DNA of 64,000 nucleotides from Pinus tabuliformis (GCA_031772625.1 CM062820.1:1073657369-1073721368), one strand, 5' to 3'. Counted from the first letter of the stretch, positions 37,773 through 49,879 are shown. Numbers and translations are program-made. Notes: generated by a model from the letters alone, not told the origin.

Positions 37773-38712
37773 ATGACTCGAATCAAGAAAATAGAAACAC
37801 CTAGTAAGCAAAATTGGATGGATGATTTGAAGAATGTGATTGAAGCTAAGATAAATAGTTTTATATGTGTCATGGAAGCTAATATCGATGGTATGGAAGC
37901 ATATTTGAAGAAAGAAATGGAAGATTTTAAGAAAGATATGGAAGGTTTGAAGGAAGGTGCTACAAGAAAGGCCTCCTAATGATGAAAAGGTAGTAGAGGA
38001 AACTCATGATGAGAAAAAAATAAATGTTACTCATGATTTCATAGAATCTAACATTGGATTGAAAACCCACCCTATTCCAAAGATCAATATGAGGAAGTTT
38101 GATGGCAAGGATCCCATAACATGGATACTACAGATGGAGAAATATTTTGATCTACATGATGTGCAACTGTTACAAAAGGTATGTATTGCATCTTTATATT
38201 TAGAACCAAATCAATTTTTATGGTATAAAGGGATTTTTTCTCGTAAACCACTTGTCACTTGGTCAATTTTCACGGAGGAAATGATAGCACATTATGAGGA
38301 TACAAAGAGCAACACCTTTTTTAGCCAATTGATAAATCTCAAACAAAAGGGTTCAATGGAAGAGCACATTGAGGACTTCCAAAAATTGAATATAAAGGTA
38401 AATGATATTCCAGATAAGCAGAAGATTGATGTCTTCATAGGGATTTTAAAGGATAACATTCAACATGAGATTCATCTTTGGGAACCTTATTCATTGGAGA
38501 AGGCATTCAGGTTGGAAAGAAAAATTGAAAGCAAAATTATGGCAAGAAGAAATCCTACCACTCACAATTATAAAGATGGATGTGGTTTTGCTCTGAGCCT
38601 TCCACAACCTACAAGGTTGAGACCACAACACTTGGAAGAAAAAGGAGAAAATGACCTTTGTTACAGTTGTGATAGAAAACACACTAAAGGCCATAAGTGT
38701 GCTGAGAAGTAA
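37773..38712 (+). pseudogene. Gag of E4
   Basis: Start ATG 37773. A charged N-terminus of about 60 residues shifts frame between 37957 and 37979 and continues to 38712. It contains a Retrotrans_gag region (KFDGKDPITWILQMEKYFD, then ASLYLEPNQFLWY and SNTFFSQLINLKQKGSMEEH) and a Cys/His knuckle CYSCDRKHTKGHKC near the end. A TAA at 38710 separates it from the pol remnant, which continues in the same frame (LFYIDCEEEEE). Confidence 0.8.
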
Positions 38713-39403
38713 TTATTTTACATTGATTGTGAAGAGGAGGAAGAAAAGGACCAAGAAACGTCAAAAGAAGAGGATATACACCAGGAACCAACCGCATTGA
38801 AAGAAGAAATGAATCTGACCATATCTTGTAATTCATTGGCAGGAATTACCACTCCTCAAACTCGCAAGATAGAAGGACATATCAAGAAGAAAAATGATAA
38901 CCTCACTTTTGTGCAGAATCGAATGAAACAACAGGGAGATCAACATCATAGTGAAAGAAGTTTTGACATAGATGACTGGGTATTTTTACGACTACAACCA
39001 TACAAACAAATGTCCCTCAAGCAAGCTAAGAAGGATAATAAATTATCACCAAAGTACTATCATCCCTATAAAGTGATGCAAAAGATTGGTACTATGGCAT
39101 ACAAATTGAAGCTTCCTGCATCTTCCTGAGTGCCTCCAATTTTCCATGTTTCATGATTAAAGAAGGTTATAGGTGACAAGGTCCCAGTTCAAACAATATT
39201 GTTGGAACTTACGAGGAAGGAAAAATCACATTTGAACCTGAAGAAGTCACTAAAGCAAGATCCCGACAACTACGAAATCGATCAATTTCATAGTATCTCA
39301 TCAAGTGGAAGAACTTACCCGCTGAATATTCCACATGAGAGGACGAGAATTTTATACAGAAGCATCCCGAACTACTCAAGCGTTGAGAACAACACTTTTT
39401 GAA
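38713..39403 (+). pseudogene. E4 pol remnant: protease start joined to integrase tail and chromodomain
   Basis: The frame begins with the linker that normally precedes the protease (LAGITTPQTRKIEGHIKKK, about 38835-38890). Instead of the DSG active site it jumps to the end of integrase (VQNRMKQQGDQH, then DDWVFLRLQPYKQMSLKQ and the SPKYYHPYKV GPY/F segment). From about 39238 to 39403, with stops, comes a chromodomain remnant (YLIKWKNLPAE, about 39290-39320). The deletion point is at about 38890-38910. Confidence 0.8.
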
Positions 39404-39414
39404 GGACAGGGGCA

Positions 39415-39747
39415 TGTTAGGTCCCTATACTACTAGTGTAGCCCCTTATTATTATTAGTGCAACCCCATTATGGTATTGTTGCGCCCATGTAGTCCCCAT
39501 GTTGTTATTATTGCGCCCCATAAAAGCCCACTATTGTTATTTTTGTGTCCCTACAATATTATTATTATGTAGGCTCTGATTATATTGGGATAACTTAGAC
39601 TCCTATATATAGAAAGGAGGTATTGTCATTTGTATCATCCAAGAATTGTTCATTTGTGTAATGTAAAGGAGGTTGCCCCCTCGAAGAGGCTGATTTTGAA
39701 GTCGTTGATTTGTCTTTTCTATCTTTTTGTGAGATGGTTTCATAACA
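39415..39747 (+). repeat. 3' LTR of E4 (333 bp)
   Basis: It pairs with 36673-37005 with few differences by eye and is preceded by the purine-rich GAAGGACAGGGGCA. Confidence 0.93.
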
Positions 39748-40383
39748 TGCATCCCTTAAGATTCCTATAAAGGAAACATTGTACATCCTTTACAAGGAGA
39801 ATCATTATTCCAAGAAGAAACCAAACATATTCATTACATTTTCATTAATGGGATTAGCAATATAAGGATTGAAATTTTTATGTAAGTTGAGAGTCGTCTG
39901 TGTGAGCCTTTTTCATAAAATATCAATTTCATATTTAGTTGTCACTCTATATTTTTTTCAAATAAATAGGTGAACTACCACCAATCATAGACAAACCATC
40001 ATAGTTAGATCAATACAAGTGATAATTTGTAGACAACATTCATCAATGTTGTAAACTCGCAAACAATCTACTAACAACAAGGTAAATTGAGCGTACTATC
40101 TTTGCTTCCACCAAGTATTGACAAACATAGATGGAAATGTTCCATATGGCATTAGAAAATGATGAAAACTTGGAGAAGAATATGCCCTTTAGAAATGAAC
40201 AATTCTAAACATTCTACTTTTTAAACCTTTTATAGTACATCATCGAAATTTGACTAAGTAGTGGTTGGTTAGGTTTTAATTTCCATTGCTTAAATTGCAT
40301 TTTTGAATTCATTAACAGATTCAATACCTTGAAAAAACCTATCACACCTGACTTGTGCAATCTCAACAACTCATATTTGTGAA

Positions 40384-41775
40384 ACCACCAATTCGTTTTA
40401 ATTTCTAGCTAGATTTTGGGTAAAAGTTATCAGAAAAAAGGTAGTTAGGAAAAATTCAAAAAGTATAATGTTTAGAATATTGTTTTACGAATGCCTTTGG
40501 CATAAGTAGGATACCCTCAACATGGGAAAATGAGTGTTGATGTGAATCTAAATGGTTACATTTATCAAAGATAGTAGGTTATGTTTTTGTATGGTCCATG
40601 AATAATCAATAGAGTCAGCACTCAATGTCACGATTAAGAAGGAATTGAGGGTCATTGATACATTTTAAGTTTATTTTTTGTAGGTTAGCAATGCAACTCA
40701 ATGATAATCGAAAATGATTGGATTGGATGAGATCAATAGGCCACAATGCAATGAAATCAAAGAAAACACTATCCTCGGGCGTGTGCATGGTGATTGATGC
40801 TCATTGTTGTATACCCCTGCCCTTGGGCCTCCTTTCCTCTTCCCCGCTAGTGAAACCATAACCGTTTTCATGTTGTCTCCATAGCAATGTTGGACCAAGT
40901 TATATTACATTTTGAAATAATATTTACATAGGTTGAGTACATCATGGTATGCACTACCACATGGTACATAAAAAACATGTTTAGCTGAATTAGATTCCTA
41001 GCCACTCATGGATTGGGCCTTGGGCTTGAGCTATACACTAGGAATTGACATGAAATATTTATATGAATTACACAAGGGTTCATTTATTTAAGCTCATACG
41101 GTTTGACTCCCATCATCATAATAACTTATTTACAGCTTATACATATTTGAATTGAATAGATCCAAGGGGTCAAAGGTAGAGTAATTACATTGACATACTT
41201 CTAAAATATTATCAACAAGGAAAAAAGAACAACTCCTAAATATGATCATCCAAAGAATAATAGACACTCAAAAATCCTAACTTATGAGCTACATTACTTA
41301 CTCAAGAACTCAATGGATACAAACCAACACTGCTCCTTTCCTTGATAGGAGTTGTAGCTTTCAACATAGAAGCAACTACTATATATGGATCCTTTAAGGT
41401 TCCTATAAATGAAACTTTACATCCTTTACAAGGAGAATCACTGGAAGTATTCCAAGAAGAAAGCAAGCATATTCATTACACTTTCATTAATGGGATTAGG
41501 AGTATAGGGATTGAAATTTTTGTGTAAATTGAGAGCCATTTGTGTGAGCCTTTCTCATGAAATATCAATTTCATATTTAGTTGTGACTATATATTTTTTT
41601 TCAAAGACATGGGAAAACTACCACGAATCATAGACAAACCATCATAATTAGATCAATAAAAGGCACAGGAATTTGTAGACAACATTCATCAATGTTGTAA
41701 ACCTTGCAAACAATCTACCAACAACAAGGTAAATTGAGCACGCTATCTTTGCTTCCACAAAGTATTGACGAACAT
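40384..41775 (+). pseudogene. PIF1-like helicase pseudogene, copy 2
   Basis: The open part at 41342-41527 reads GVVAFNIEATTIYGSFKVPI..., then LHPLQGESLEVFQEE, the pattern of PIF1 helicases around motif Ia (...LLLAPTGVAAFNI...). The bases just upstream fit LLLSLIGVVAFN. Downstream, past a stop at 41525, the frame fits the segment between motifs II and III (IESHLCEPF, then MGKLP about 41610). The Walker A motif is not recognisable and the Walker B region is degraded. It is a direct tandem duplicate of copy 1. Confidence 0.6.
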
Positions 41776-42847
41776 TAGGAATACAAATCCAAATAGACAA
41801 GATTGAGGGTTCCTTAAGTCTAGAATAAATGCATTATTGCCAAGAATAAAACAAAAAATATTTAGCGAATCAATATACATATTTTGAATGCATACATAAT
41901 ATTGGACTGTTTAATAAAACAAATGTCAATCCATGAATGTACTATTGAGTATCCCACTTGTGGTGGTCCAAAGTATGATGATAGCCACCAGTTGTAATAT
42001 TAATGTGTAAAATAACTAGTAATATTGAAATACAAATTATAGGCCACTATTAAATTGACAATAAAACTTTGGAAATGATGGTCTAAGCTATCATCATACA
42101 TGAATTAGCCCCTGGCAACTTGTCAAAATTACATCATTATAGAATTTTATAATTATATTAAATCTCTATATAAGAAAAAAAGAAAAAATAGCATATCAAT
42201 TTTATTTATAAAATAAGCTAATAAAATGCAAATCCTAAACCATTAACTATACATAAATCCCAAAATTAATACATAATTTTTACTTTACTATAAATTCTAT
42301 TCAATAACAATTATTCTTAAAAACTTCAAAAATAAAAATAAAAAAATATGATAATAATAAGAAAATAGACTACTTCAAACTATTTATAAAATTGTTCTCA
42401 ATATAATCTCCTTCCACTTAATATTATAAATTGTATTCTATGATTATCACTGTGAACCACTAAAAAAAATATCTTAATCAATAATCATTATTTTTAATGA
42501 TTAAAAAAATATTTTAACTTATAAAAAGATATTCCAAAAAATGTAGGTTGTTTTTTCCCTATATTGAAAAAACATTTCATATAGAAAAAAAATCGATTAA
42601 AAAAATAATCCTATTGAATTAAAAAATTAAAAAACACATTTATATTAATTAAATAATAATATATGTTATTTTAAGATAGAAAAATATTTTTAATACATTA
42701 TTAATTAACTGAACAAATCTCTTCACCACATAAGAATATAAGAGATTAATTAATTAGAAAATATCTCTGGATTTAACTACTTCTGAAAACCTATAATCAC
42801 ACTCACAACAAATGAAAATGCAGAACTATTCATCTAATCTAAACTAA
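41776..42847. other. Very AT-rich spacer downstream of the receptor kinase
   Basis: No gene is seen. From 42150 to 42750 it is almost entirely A/T with poly-A and TAATAA runs. Confidence 0.6.
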
Positions 42848-43133
42848 GCATTTTCCTCCAAATATATGTGCTGAACACTAATCATTTTCTTCCACAACAT
42901 GCCTTAATCAGATTCAGAAATGGCTTCGTCCGTCACCTGTCCAAGGCGGTTCAACTCATTTTCTGAATTCTTATGGATTTTGGCGACTAGAACATTTCCT
43001 CCAAATATATGTGCTGACCACTAATCATTTTCTTCCACAACATGCCCTAATCAGATTCAGAAATGGCTTCGTCAGTCACCTGTCCAAGGCGGTTCAACTC
43101 ATTTTCTGAATTCTTATGGATTTTGGCGACTAG
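42848..43133. repeat. 143-bp tandem duplication of the receptor kinase 3' end
   Basis: Two units at about 42848-42990 and 42991-43133 are offset by 143 bp and nearly identical. The gene's stop codon (43047-43049) lies in the upstream-of-transcript-end unit; the other unit now lies in the 3' untranslated region. Confidence 0.92.
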
Positions 43134-46100
43134 CTGCTCTAGCGATGCCTCAACCTCTCGAAGAGTCGGTCGTTCATGAGGATCCCCTTTGCTGCACATC
43201 ACACCTATCTTCGCCAACAGCACAACAATTCCATGCCCCATAAATTCACTTACATCATGTGATTCATGTTCTTCATCCTCTTCTTCCATTCTAATCTCCT
43301 CCACCAAAGTCGTGTCAATCACCTCCAACAATCTGTCGGGGAATGCATCGCCCACCCAACTCTGCAATGATTGCTCTTCTTCTGATAACACTGCATCTGT
43401 GGGCTTCTTTCCCGTTATCATTTCCAGTACCAAGATGCCGTAGCTGTATACGTCCCCTTTCATGGACGGGCGCCCTCCTGTACCATATTCTGTAACCAAT
43501 TATATATATATAAAACCTTTATTAGTGACTCATATATAAAACCTTTATCACTGACTCAAATATTTCCCATATACAACATTGCTCAATCAATCTAGTGTAT
43601 CAGTAGTATTTACCTGGTGCAATGTAACCAACAGACCCGATCACATGACTGGAGGTGTCCCCTGAGGCGGCTGCTGCTGTTGAATCGTTGATGAGGCGTG
43701 AAATACCGAAATCTCCAACATGAGCCGTCATCGTCTCATCCAGTAAAACGTTGGAAGGTTTCAGATCACAATGAACAATGGCCGGAGAACAGTGATGGTG
43801 AAGGTATGCCATTCCATGGGCCACGTCCTTGAGAATGCTCAGCCGTCTTTTCAGATCCAACCTGCAATTATTTTCCCTACAATGCAAATGCTTATCCAGG
43901 TTTCCCTCCGACATGAACTCTATAATCAAAGATTTGATCTGCAAACATGAGCATACGCCCACTATTTTCACCAGATTCCGATGGCGGACTCTTCCCAACG
44001 TCTTGCATTCTTTTATCAGTCTCTTGTATGCACCTCCTGATGTGGCAGACTGTATAATTTTGACAGCAACGATTGTGCCGTTGTCTAATACGCCCTTATA
44101 CACTGACCCATGGCCGCCACGCCCCACTAGGTTATCCGGGCTGAAACCATTAGTTGCTCTGTTCACCTCTTCCTCACTTACAATCTTCGTCTGGCGGAGT
44201 TGGCTCCTCAGCATCCTCGTTGAAATAGTTTCCAACAATGCAGACTTTCTGCTAGGAAAATATATCAAAACCATGAAGGCTAGGCAAAATACCAATAGCA
44301 AAGTTAAACCAACCGAAGTGGCCAAGATAACTACCCTTCTTTTGGAATCATGATGGTGCCTTGTCGTCAATTTACAATGAGGTAACTCTATCCATCTGCC
44401 ACAGAGTCCACTGTTTCCTAAGAATGATGTAAAATTCAGTTTTCTGAAAGCTCCAGAGGATGGTACTTCTCCTGTGAAGTTATTGTATGACAAGTTTAAA
44501 TGCGTAAGCTTCTGTAATTTCTCTATAGAGGTAGGCAGGGGACCGGAAAGCTTATTGAAAGAGAGATCCAAATCTTGAAGTCCTGCAACTTGATCGATTG
44601 ATGTCGGAATGGTGCCTTCCAATGAATTGTGAGAAAGATTAAGGTAGTCAAGTCCAGCACAATTCACTAATTGGCTGGGTATGCTCCCTGAAAAATTATT
44701 GTCAGAGAGATCAATTGCGAGAACCATGTGCATTCCTCCCAGTTCGGCAGGCACCCTTCCTGTGAGTGCATTATGTGAGACATTAATGTAGAACTGTAGG
44801 TTATGAAGGCTAGCCACTTTGGATGGCATCACGCCGCTTAGCTGGTTGTAACTGAGGTCCAGAAGCTCGAGATTGGAACAATTCCCTATATCACTGTCCG
44901 GTATATTACCACTGAATTTGTTATAGCTGAGATTTAATCTTCTTAGCTGCTGTAAACTTGCAAAAACATGATGAATTTCTCCAGAAAACGCGTTTTGAGA
45001 AAGGTCCAGTTCATACAGAGCTTTCAATTGACTGAATTGATAGGGTATATTACCTTCCAAGTTATTCCGGTGGAGGTCCAGCAGCTGAAGAGTAGACAGC
45101 CCTCCTAGTGCAGAAGGAAGGCTTCCAGAGAGAAAATTGTTCTCTAGACGCAACAGAATCAATCCGGTGAGGTTGCTCATCTCCTGGGGTATCTTACCAG
45201 TGAAACGATTCCCACTCAAATAGAGATAAAGCAGATTTTGAGAAAGACGGCCTATGCTTCCAGGCAAGTCGCCCTTAAGATCATTGTTGGAAAGATCGAG
45301 TATTTGCAGATTGGTGCAGTTTGAAAGTGCTCCAAAGATGGAAATGGATTCCTCACTATACAAATGATTATCATAAACTGACAGATGCTGTAGAAGACGG
45401 AGCTTTCCAAATTCCAGAGGTATGCCTCCCATTAAGAAATTTTGAGAGAGTTCGAGCCATAAAAGCTGAGAGCAATTTCCTAAAGATTTCGGAATGGTAC
45501 CTCTAAATTCGTTTCCCCAGAGCAGCAGAATCTCTAAATTTGAGAGCTTTGTACCTATCTCCCACGGGATTTCTCCAGTAAGCCTGTTGTAAGACAAACC
45601 TAATCCGCTTAACTCCGTGCAATTAAGCAGTGAAGGCGGGATTCCTCCACTGAGCTGGTTTTCTGAAAGATACAGAGTTTTAATTCTAGAGAGCCTGGTC
45701 CCTATCTCCCACGGGATTTCTCCAGTAAGCCTGTTCTCAGACAAATCTAATGCGCTTAACTCCGTGCAATTAAGCAGTGACCTCGGGATTTCTCCGGTAA
45801 GCCTGTTCTCATACAAATATAATTCGCTTAACTCCGTGCAATTAAGCAGTGAAGGCGGGATTCCTCCACTGAGCTGGTTTTCTGAAAGATACAGAGTTTC
45901 AATTTTAGAGAGCCTGGTCCCTATCTCCCACGGGATTTCTCCAGTAAGCCTGTTGTCATGCAAATATAATTCGCGTAACTCCGTGCAATTAAGCAGTGAA
46001 GGCGGGATTCCTCCACTGAGCTGGTTTTCTGCAAGAGACAGAATTTTAATTCTAGCAAGCATGCCAAGCTGAGAAGGGATAGTCCCGCTAAGGAAGTTAT

Positions 46101-46731
46101 TTGTTAAACTCAGAAATTCCAGCGCAGAACAATTTCCCAAGGATTCGGGCACTTTCCCAGTCAATCCGTTTGTGCGCAGTGAAAGATTTCGCAGGTTTTG
46201 CAATTGGCCGAGACCACTCGGAATAGTCCCTGTCAAATTATTGAAGGACAGGTTAAGCAGCCTGAGAGATGTGCAATCTTTCAAAGCCTCTGGAATGGAC
46301 GAAATCAAGTGATTCTTACTGAGGAACAGACGTTTTAAGCGACGCAGCTTGCCCAATTCGTTCGGGATTGTGCCAGAGAAACTGTTACTAGTGAGGTTCA
46401 ACACGCCAAGAAAGGAGATGTTACCCAAATGTGGAGGTATAGTCCCTTGCAGGCTCATGTTGTATAGATTTAGGGCAGATACGCGCAGTTTGTGAGGGTG
46501 GCAGGTGACACCAGTCCAATTGCAGACATGATTGGCAACAAAATCCCAGTTGGCCAAGGCGTGAGAAGGATCATATGTGAGGGAGGTTTTGAATGCTTGC
46601 AGGGCTTCTATATCGACCTGCAGTCGTTCACGACTTTTCTCATGATAATGATGAAGAAGATGGGCGTTTGCAGAAACAAAGATGAGCATGAGTGTGGAGG
46701 TGATGAGGATGAAATCCGTGGAAGCTGCCAT
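43047..46731 (-). CDS. LRR receptor-like kinase, non-RD (FLS2/EFR/Xa21 class)
   Basis: Two exons, 46731-43614 and 43489-43047, give 1186 residues. Removing the 124-bp intron joins GYIAP to EYGTGG at the kinase APE motif. A signal peptide (about residues 1-23) is followed by an N-terminal cap ending CNWTGVTC, about 28 LRRs (about residues 80-775; LRR 7-13 are near-copies of one another) and a membrane segment at about 800-825. The kinase has the glycine loop VGRGGHGSVYKG from 869, Lys891 in VAVK, Glu908, HCD 987-989, DFG 1007-1009 and APE ending at Glu1040. Cys before the catalytic Asp makes it non-RD, typical of LRR-XII immune receptors. By family it would bind an extracellular ligand and signal at the plasma membrane. 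The ligand is unknown. All key kinase residues are present and no stop interrupts it. Confidence 0.93.
43490..43613 (-). other. Intron of the receptor kinase gene (124 bp)
   Basis: GTAAAT donor (43613 downward) and a TTACAG acceptor ending at 43490. It splits the Glu codon of the APE motif after its first base. LRR-XII kinases commonly have one intron in this region. Confidence 0.9.
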
Positions 46732-47100
46732 CGGCTCCTCAGATGGGCGATCGATAAAATGAAGGAATTACAAAAATATTTCAGAGGGTTTGGGCAATTG
46801 TGGATATCAACTAGATTTGTGAAATTCCTTCCTGGCATAAGGAGTCATAAGGATTTTGGTGGATTTTCGTTTTCTGGTTGATTTAAGTGGTTTTAACTTA
46901 ACCCAGATCGTCCATTTGACGTAAGACGTGGTGTGTTTAACTCATATCGTCCATTTCAACTAACTAATACTAATACATGGTATGAAGTGTAAGTCAATCT
47001 TTTTAGGGGATGTTTCTTTATTGACCGCAAGTCGTCCATCTTGTGTACCCAGACGGTGTTATTTTTGGTTTTGGTCAAATGACGAACTGCTGGTCGTTTG
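46732..47100 (-). promoter_or_regulatory. Upstream region of the receptor kinase with W-box cores
   Basis: TTGACC lies at 47021-47026 (plus strand) and GGTCAA at 47073-47078 (W-box on the minus strand), about 300-350 bp before the start codon. A further TTGACG is at about 46916. The motif TCGTCCAT recurs three times (about 46907, 46948 and 47032). No clear TATA box was found. WRKY factors bind TTGAC cores; regulation here is inferred. Confidence 0.4.
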
Positions 47101-47275
47101 CTTTAAAATATAAAATTCATTTATTCAAAAAAAACTAATATATGTGTTTACTGTGTGTGTTGAAAGCACATTAATATTCAATGGACAACTTGACGTTATG
47201 CCCAATAAAGAGACATATAAAACATATATTTCCAAAATATACGGCCATGACTGTGCTATGTTTTCGGAGTTCCTT

Positions 47276-47401
47276 AGTCAAGTTTGTTTTGAATTGCTGC
47301 AAGTTTGATTTATGATTAGTCAAGTTTGTTTTGAATTGCCGCAAGTTTGATTTATGATTAGTCAAGTTTGTTTTGAATTGCTGCAAGTTTGATTTATGAA
47401 T
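47276..47401. repeat. 42-bp tandem repeat, three copies
   Basis: Copies start at 47276, 47318 and 47360 (AGTCAAGTTTGTTTTGAATT...). They are nearly identical, and the open frame across them is incidental. Confidence 0.92.
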
Positions 47402-49783
47402 TCTAGACCAATTGAGTGTTTTATTGGATATATTTAAAAATAAATTTTAAATAATAATAAAAAATTATCATACTAAAATATGTTTTTTAATTCCAATTAA
47501 AGACTTCAAAACATAATTCCAACCAAATACTTCAAAACATAAAAGATTTAGACAATATACATTAAAAATTTGATAAATGCAATTAGTGCATTAACACCAA
47601 TAGAAATTGTAAAATATGAACAAAGAAAACTTATCTACTAATATTAGAAGTTTTTTGGCTGAAGATTTTTAGGATGATATAATGAAACTGTGCTAATTTT
47701 ATTTTAGAGTCATGATTAAAATAAAATCTCATTAAATAGTTAATAAAATAATTGTAAATATAGATTTTGTATTAAAAATATAACACAATGATCATGTTGT
47801 TACCCATAATTCTAACTCATAATTCTAATGTAATAAAAAACCAGAAATTCAATATTAAATTAATTTAGAATTGTCAGATATTTCCATTAATGAAAAAACA
47901 TAATTCAATATTAATTTTTTTTTTTTTATAATTAAGAAAATAAAAATACAAAATAAAATTATAATTTAATTAACTAAAAAGAATCTTAACTATGTAAGAT
48001 ATACTTAATATTTAGATACTTTAGATATCATTTTGGGATTCAACTGCGTTAAGTAAGTCATTCACTTATGACCATTTCCATGAGAGGTAGTCGTAACTGA
48101 CTAATTTCTCATGATTTAGATACTTATTTTGAATCAATGCTTATTGACATTCAAAAATCATTTCATTTATACAATTATACTTGTTTAAAAAATAAATTAA
48201 CTTATACATTTGTCCTATAAATAATAAGTTTGTGAATGTATAACAATCTAGCTATCTTCATTTATCTTAGACTTCATTCCATTAAGTAATGGTATCAATT
48301 CAATTTTATCTTTAGCAAATTGCACAAAGAAATATCAATAAGAACCACTCATGTTATGTAATTGGTTTTGAATGTGTAGCAACCTAGCTATCTTCATCTA
48401 CTTTAGACTTTTCATTCCATTAAGTAATGGTATCAATTCAATTTTATTTTTAACAAAGTGCAAAAATAAATGACAATAGGAAGAATTCCTTTAATTTGTT
48501 GAATAGAATAAGGTATATTCTTTGTAATAACTTATGAGTTAGGATATTTAGGATTTTGGAAGGCATCATGTATAAGTGGATTAAATCTTTCAACTTGTGT
48601 ATATAAATTATGAGTTAGGATATTTAGGATTTTGGAAGGCATCATGTATAAGTGGATTAAATCTTTCAACTTGTGTATATAAAATATATAACACTTCTAA
48701 AATTTAAGCAACATTATGGTTGAAATTAAAGTTAGTTGTGGAGTTTAAAAGTTTATTTATGTAATAACTTTTTGGTATCATGGTAAAACATGTGATATTT
48801 TTTCTATATATTTTTTGAAATTTGAAAAAATAGATTAAAAGATCAATATTGTAGAAGGATTATCAAGATTAAAATTGATTTTTTTTGGATTATTTTTCCA
48901 TGTAATATTTTAAATTCAATTTTATTTTGTTTTTCTGGTGTGGGTGAAGTAGAGACTAGTGGTCGTTGGGGATGATCATTTTTAGAAATTCCCGAAGTAG
49001 AACAAGAAGAATTTGAAGTGTAATGACATAATGGAGTGAAAATTGACTAGGAGGTGAAGTGTTTACAAAATTTGTCATATTTTTGGCTACCCATTAATGA
49101 ACATGAAAAGAATACAATGATGAGAGTAAAAAAATTATGTGAAAACTATGCTTTTAGGTGGTATATTGAGATCTCTACACCAAGGTTGTGAAGTCAATAC
49201 CTAGTTAGCTAGTGTTATCCTACTTTATTTCATGGTTGGAAAGGCTCCATTCATGGTTAGTAAGGCTCCATTCTTCTAGGATGGAATATGTTTTCACTGA
49301 GTTATCTGTCTAGACAAACTAGTTGATGAAGATGTGAAAGCCAAATTGTTCTTTTATGCTCTAAGATTTATGAATATAATACTTCCATAAAGTATCCCTT
49401 GTATATGAAGTTATTTCATAAATGTAGCATGGTATTATACATTGATTGGAATGCTTTTATCATTTCTTTCACTTGTATCATAGTTGTGTTGCTACCATTT
49501 TTCCCACTAAAGATAGAAATCACATTTTGTGTAATGTAGAATCTTAATTGATACTACACTATCCAAATGTTATCTCTAAAATGTTTTCATTTTAAATTTA
49601 GTATAATAATTGTAGAACTCACATTTAATTCTCATCATATTTGCATCAAATAATTCTGCAAATCTTTAATAAATCATCCAAGTAGATGTGGAGATGCCCC
49701 TATGTGTGCATAAAAACAACTTTCAATCATAAGGTCATATTGAAAAAAAACAATTGTATTAGTGATTCCTTTCCCAATGTTTC

Positions 49784-49785
<2 letters not shown>
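47402..49785. other. AT-rich spacer with two local duplications
   Basis: No gene is seen. A ~125-bp segment around CTAGCTATCTTCAT recurs at 48248 and 48384. A 76-bp unit is exactly or almost exactly repeated at 48532-48607 and 48608-48683. Confidence 0.7.

Positions 49786-49879
<94 letters not shown>
49786..49879. repeat. (TA)47 microsatellite
   Basis: 94 uninterrupted bases of TA dinucleotide. Confidence 0.97.

Larger units (their letters stand above)
36673..39747 (+). mobile_element. E4: 3.07-kb chromovirus-like Gypsy deletion derivative
   Basis: It has identical-length LTRs (333 bp each), TG...CA ends and the target duplication TGCAT at 36668-36672 and 39748-39752. A tRNA-iMet-type primer site follows the 5' LTR. 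The interior is gag followed directly by the integrase C-terminal tail and a decayed chromodomain. Protease, RT, RNase H and the integrase core are absent. Chromodomains mark the chromovirus branch of Gypsy elements. Confidence 0.92.
35655..40130 (+). pseudogene. PIF1-like helicase pseudogene, copy 1, split by E4
   Basis: Apart from the 3.08-kb E4 insertion this is about 1.4 kb that aligns along its length with 40384-41775. Next to the insertion it encodes GVVAF at 36630-36672 and, beyond E4, the remnant of helicase motif II and its surroundings. It has stops throughout. PIF1-like helicases occur as host genes and as the helicase part of Helitrons, and which source applies here is not settled. 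Confidence 0.55.

Noticed and set aside
43829-44353. 174-codon plus-strand frame opposite the kinase domain
   Set aside because: Shadow of the receptor gene; the minus strand carries all recognised motifs.
45617-46072. 151-codon plus-strand frame opposite the receptor LRRs
   Set aside because: Antisense shadow of the repetitive LRR coding sequence.
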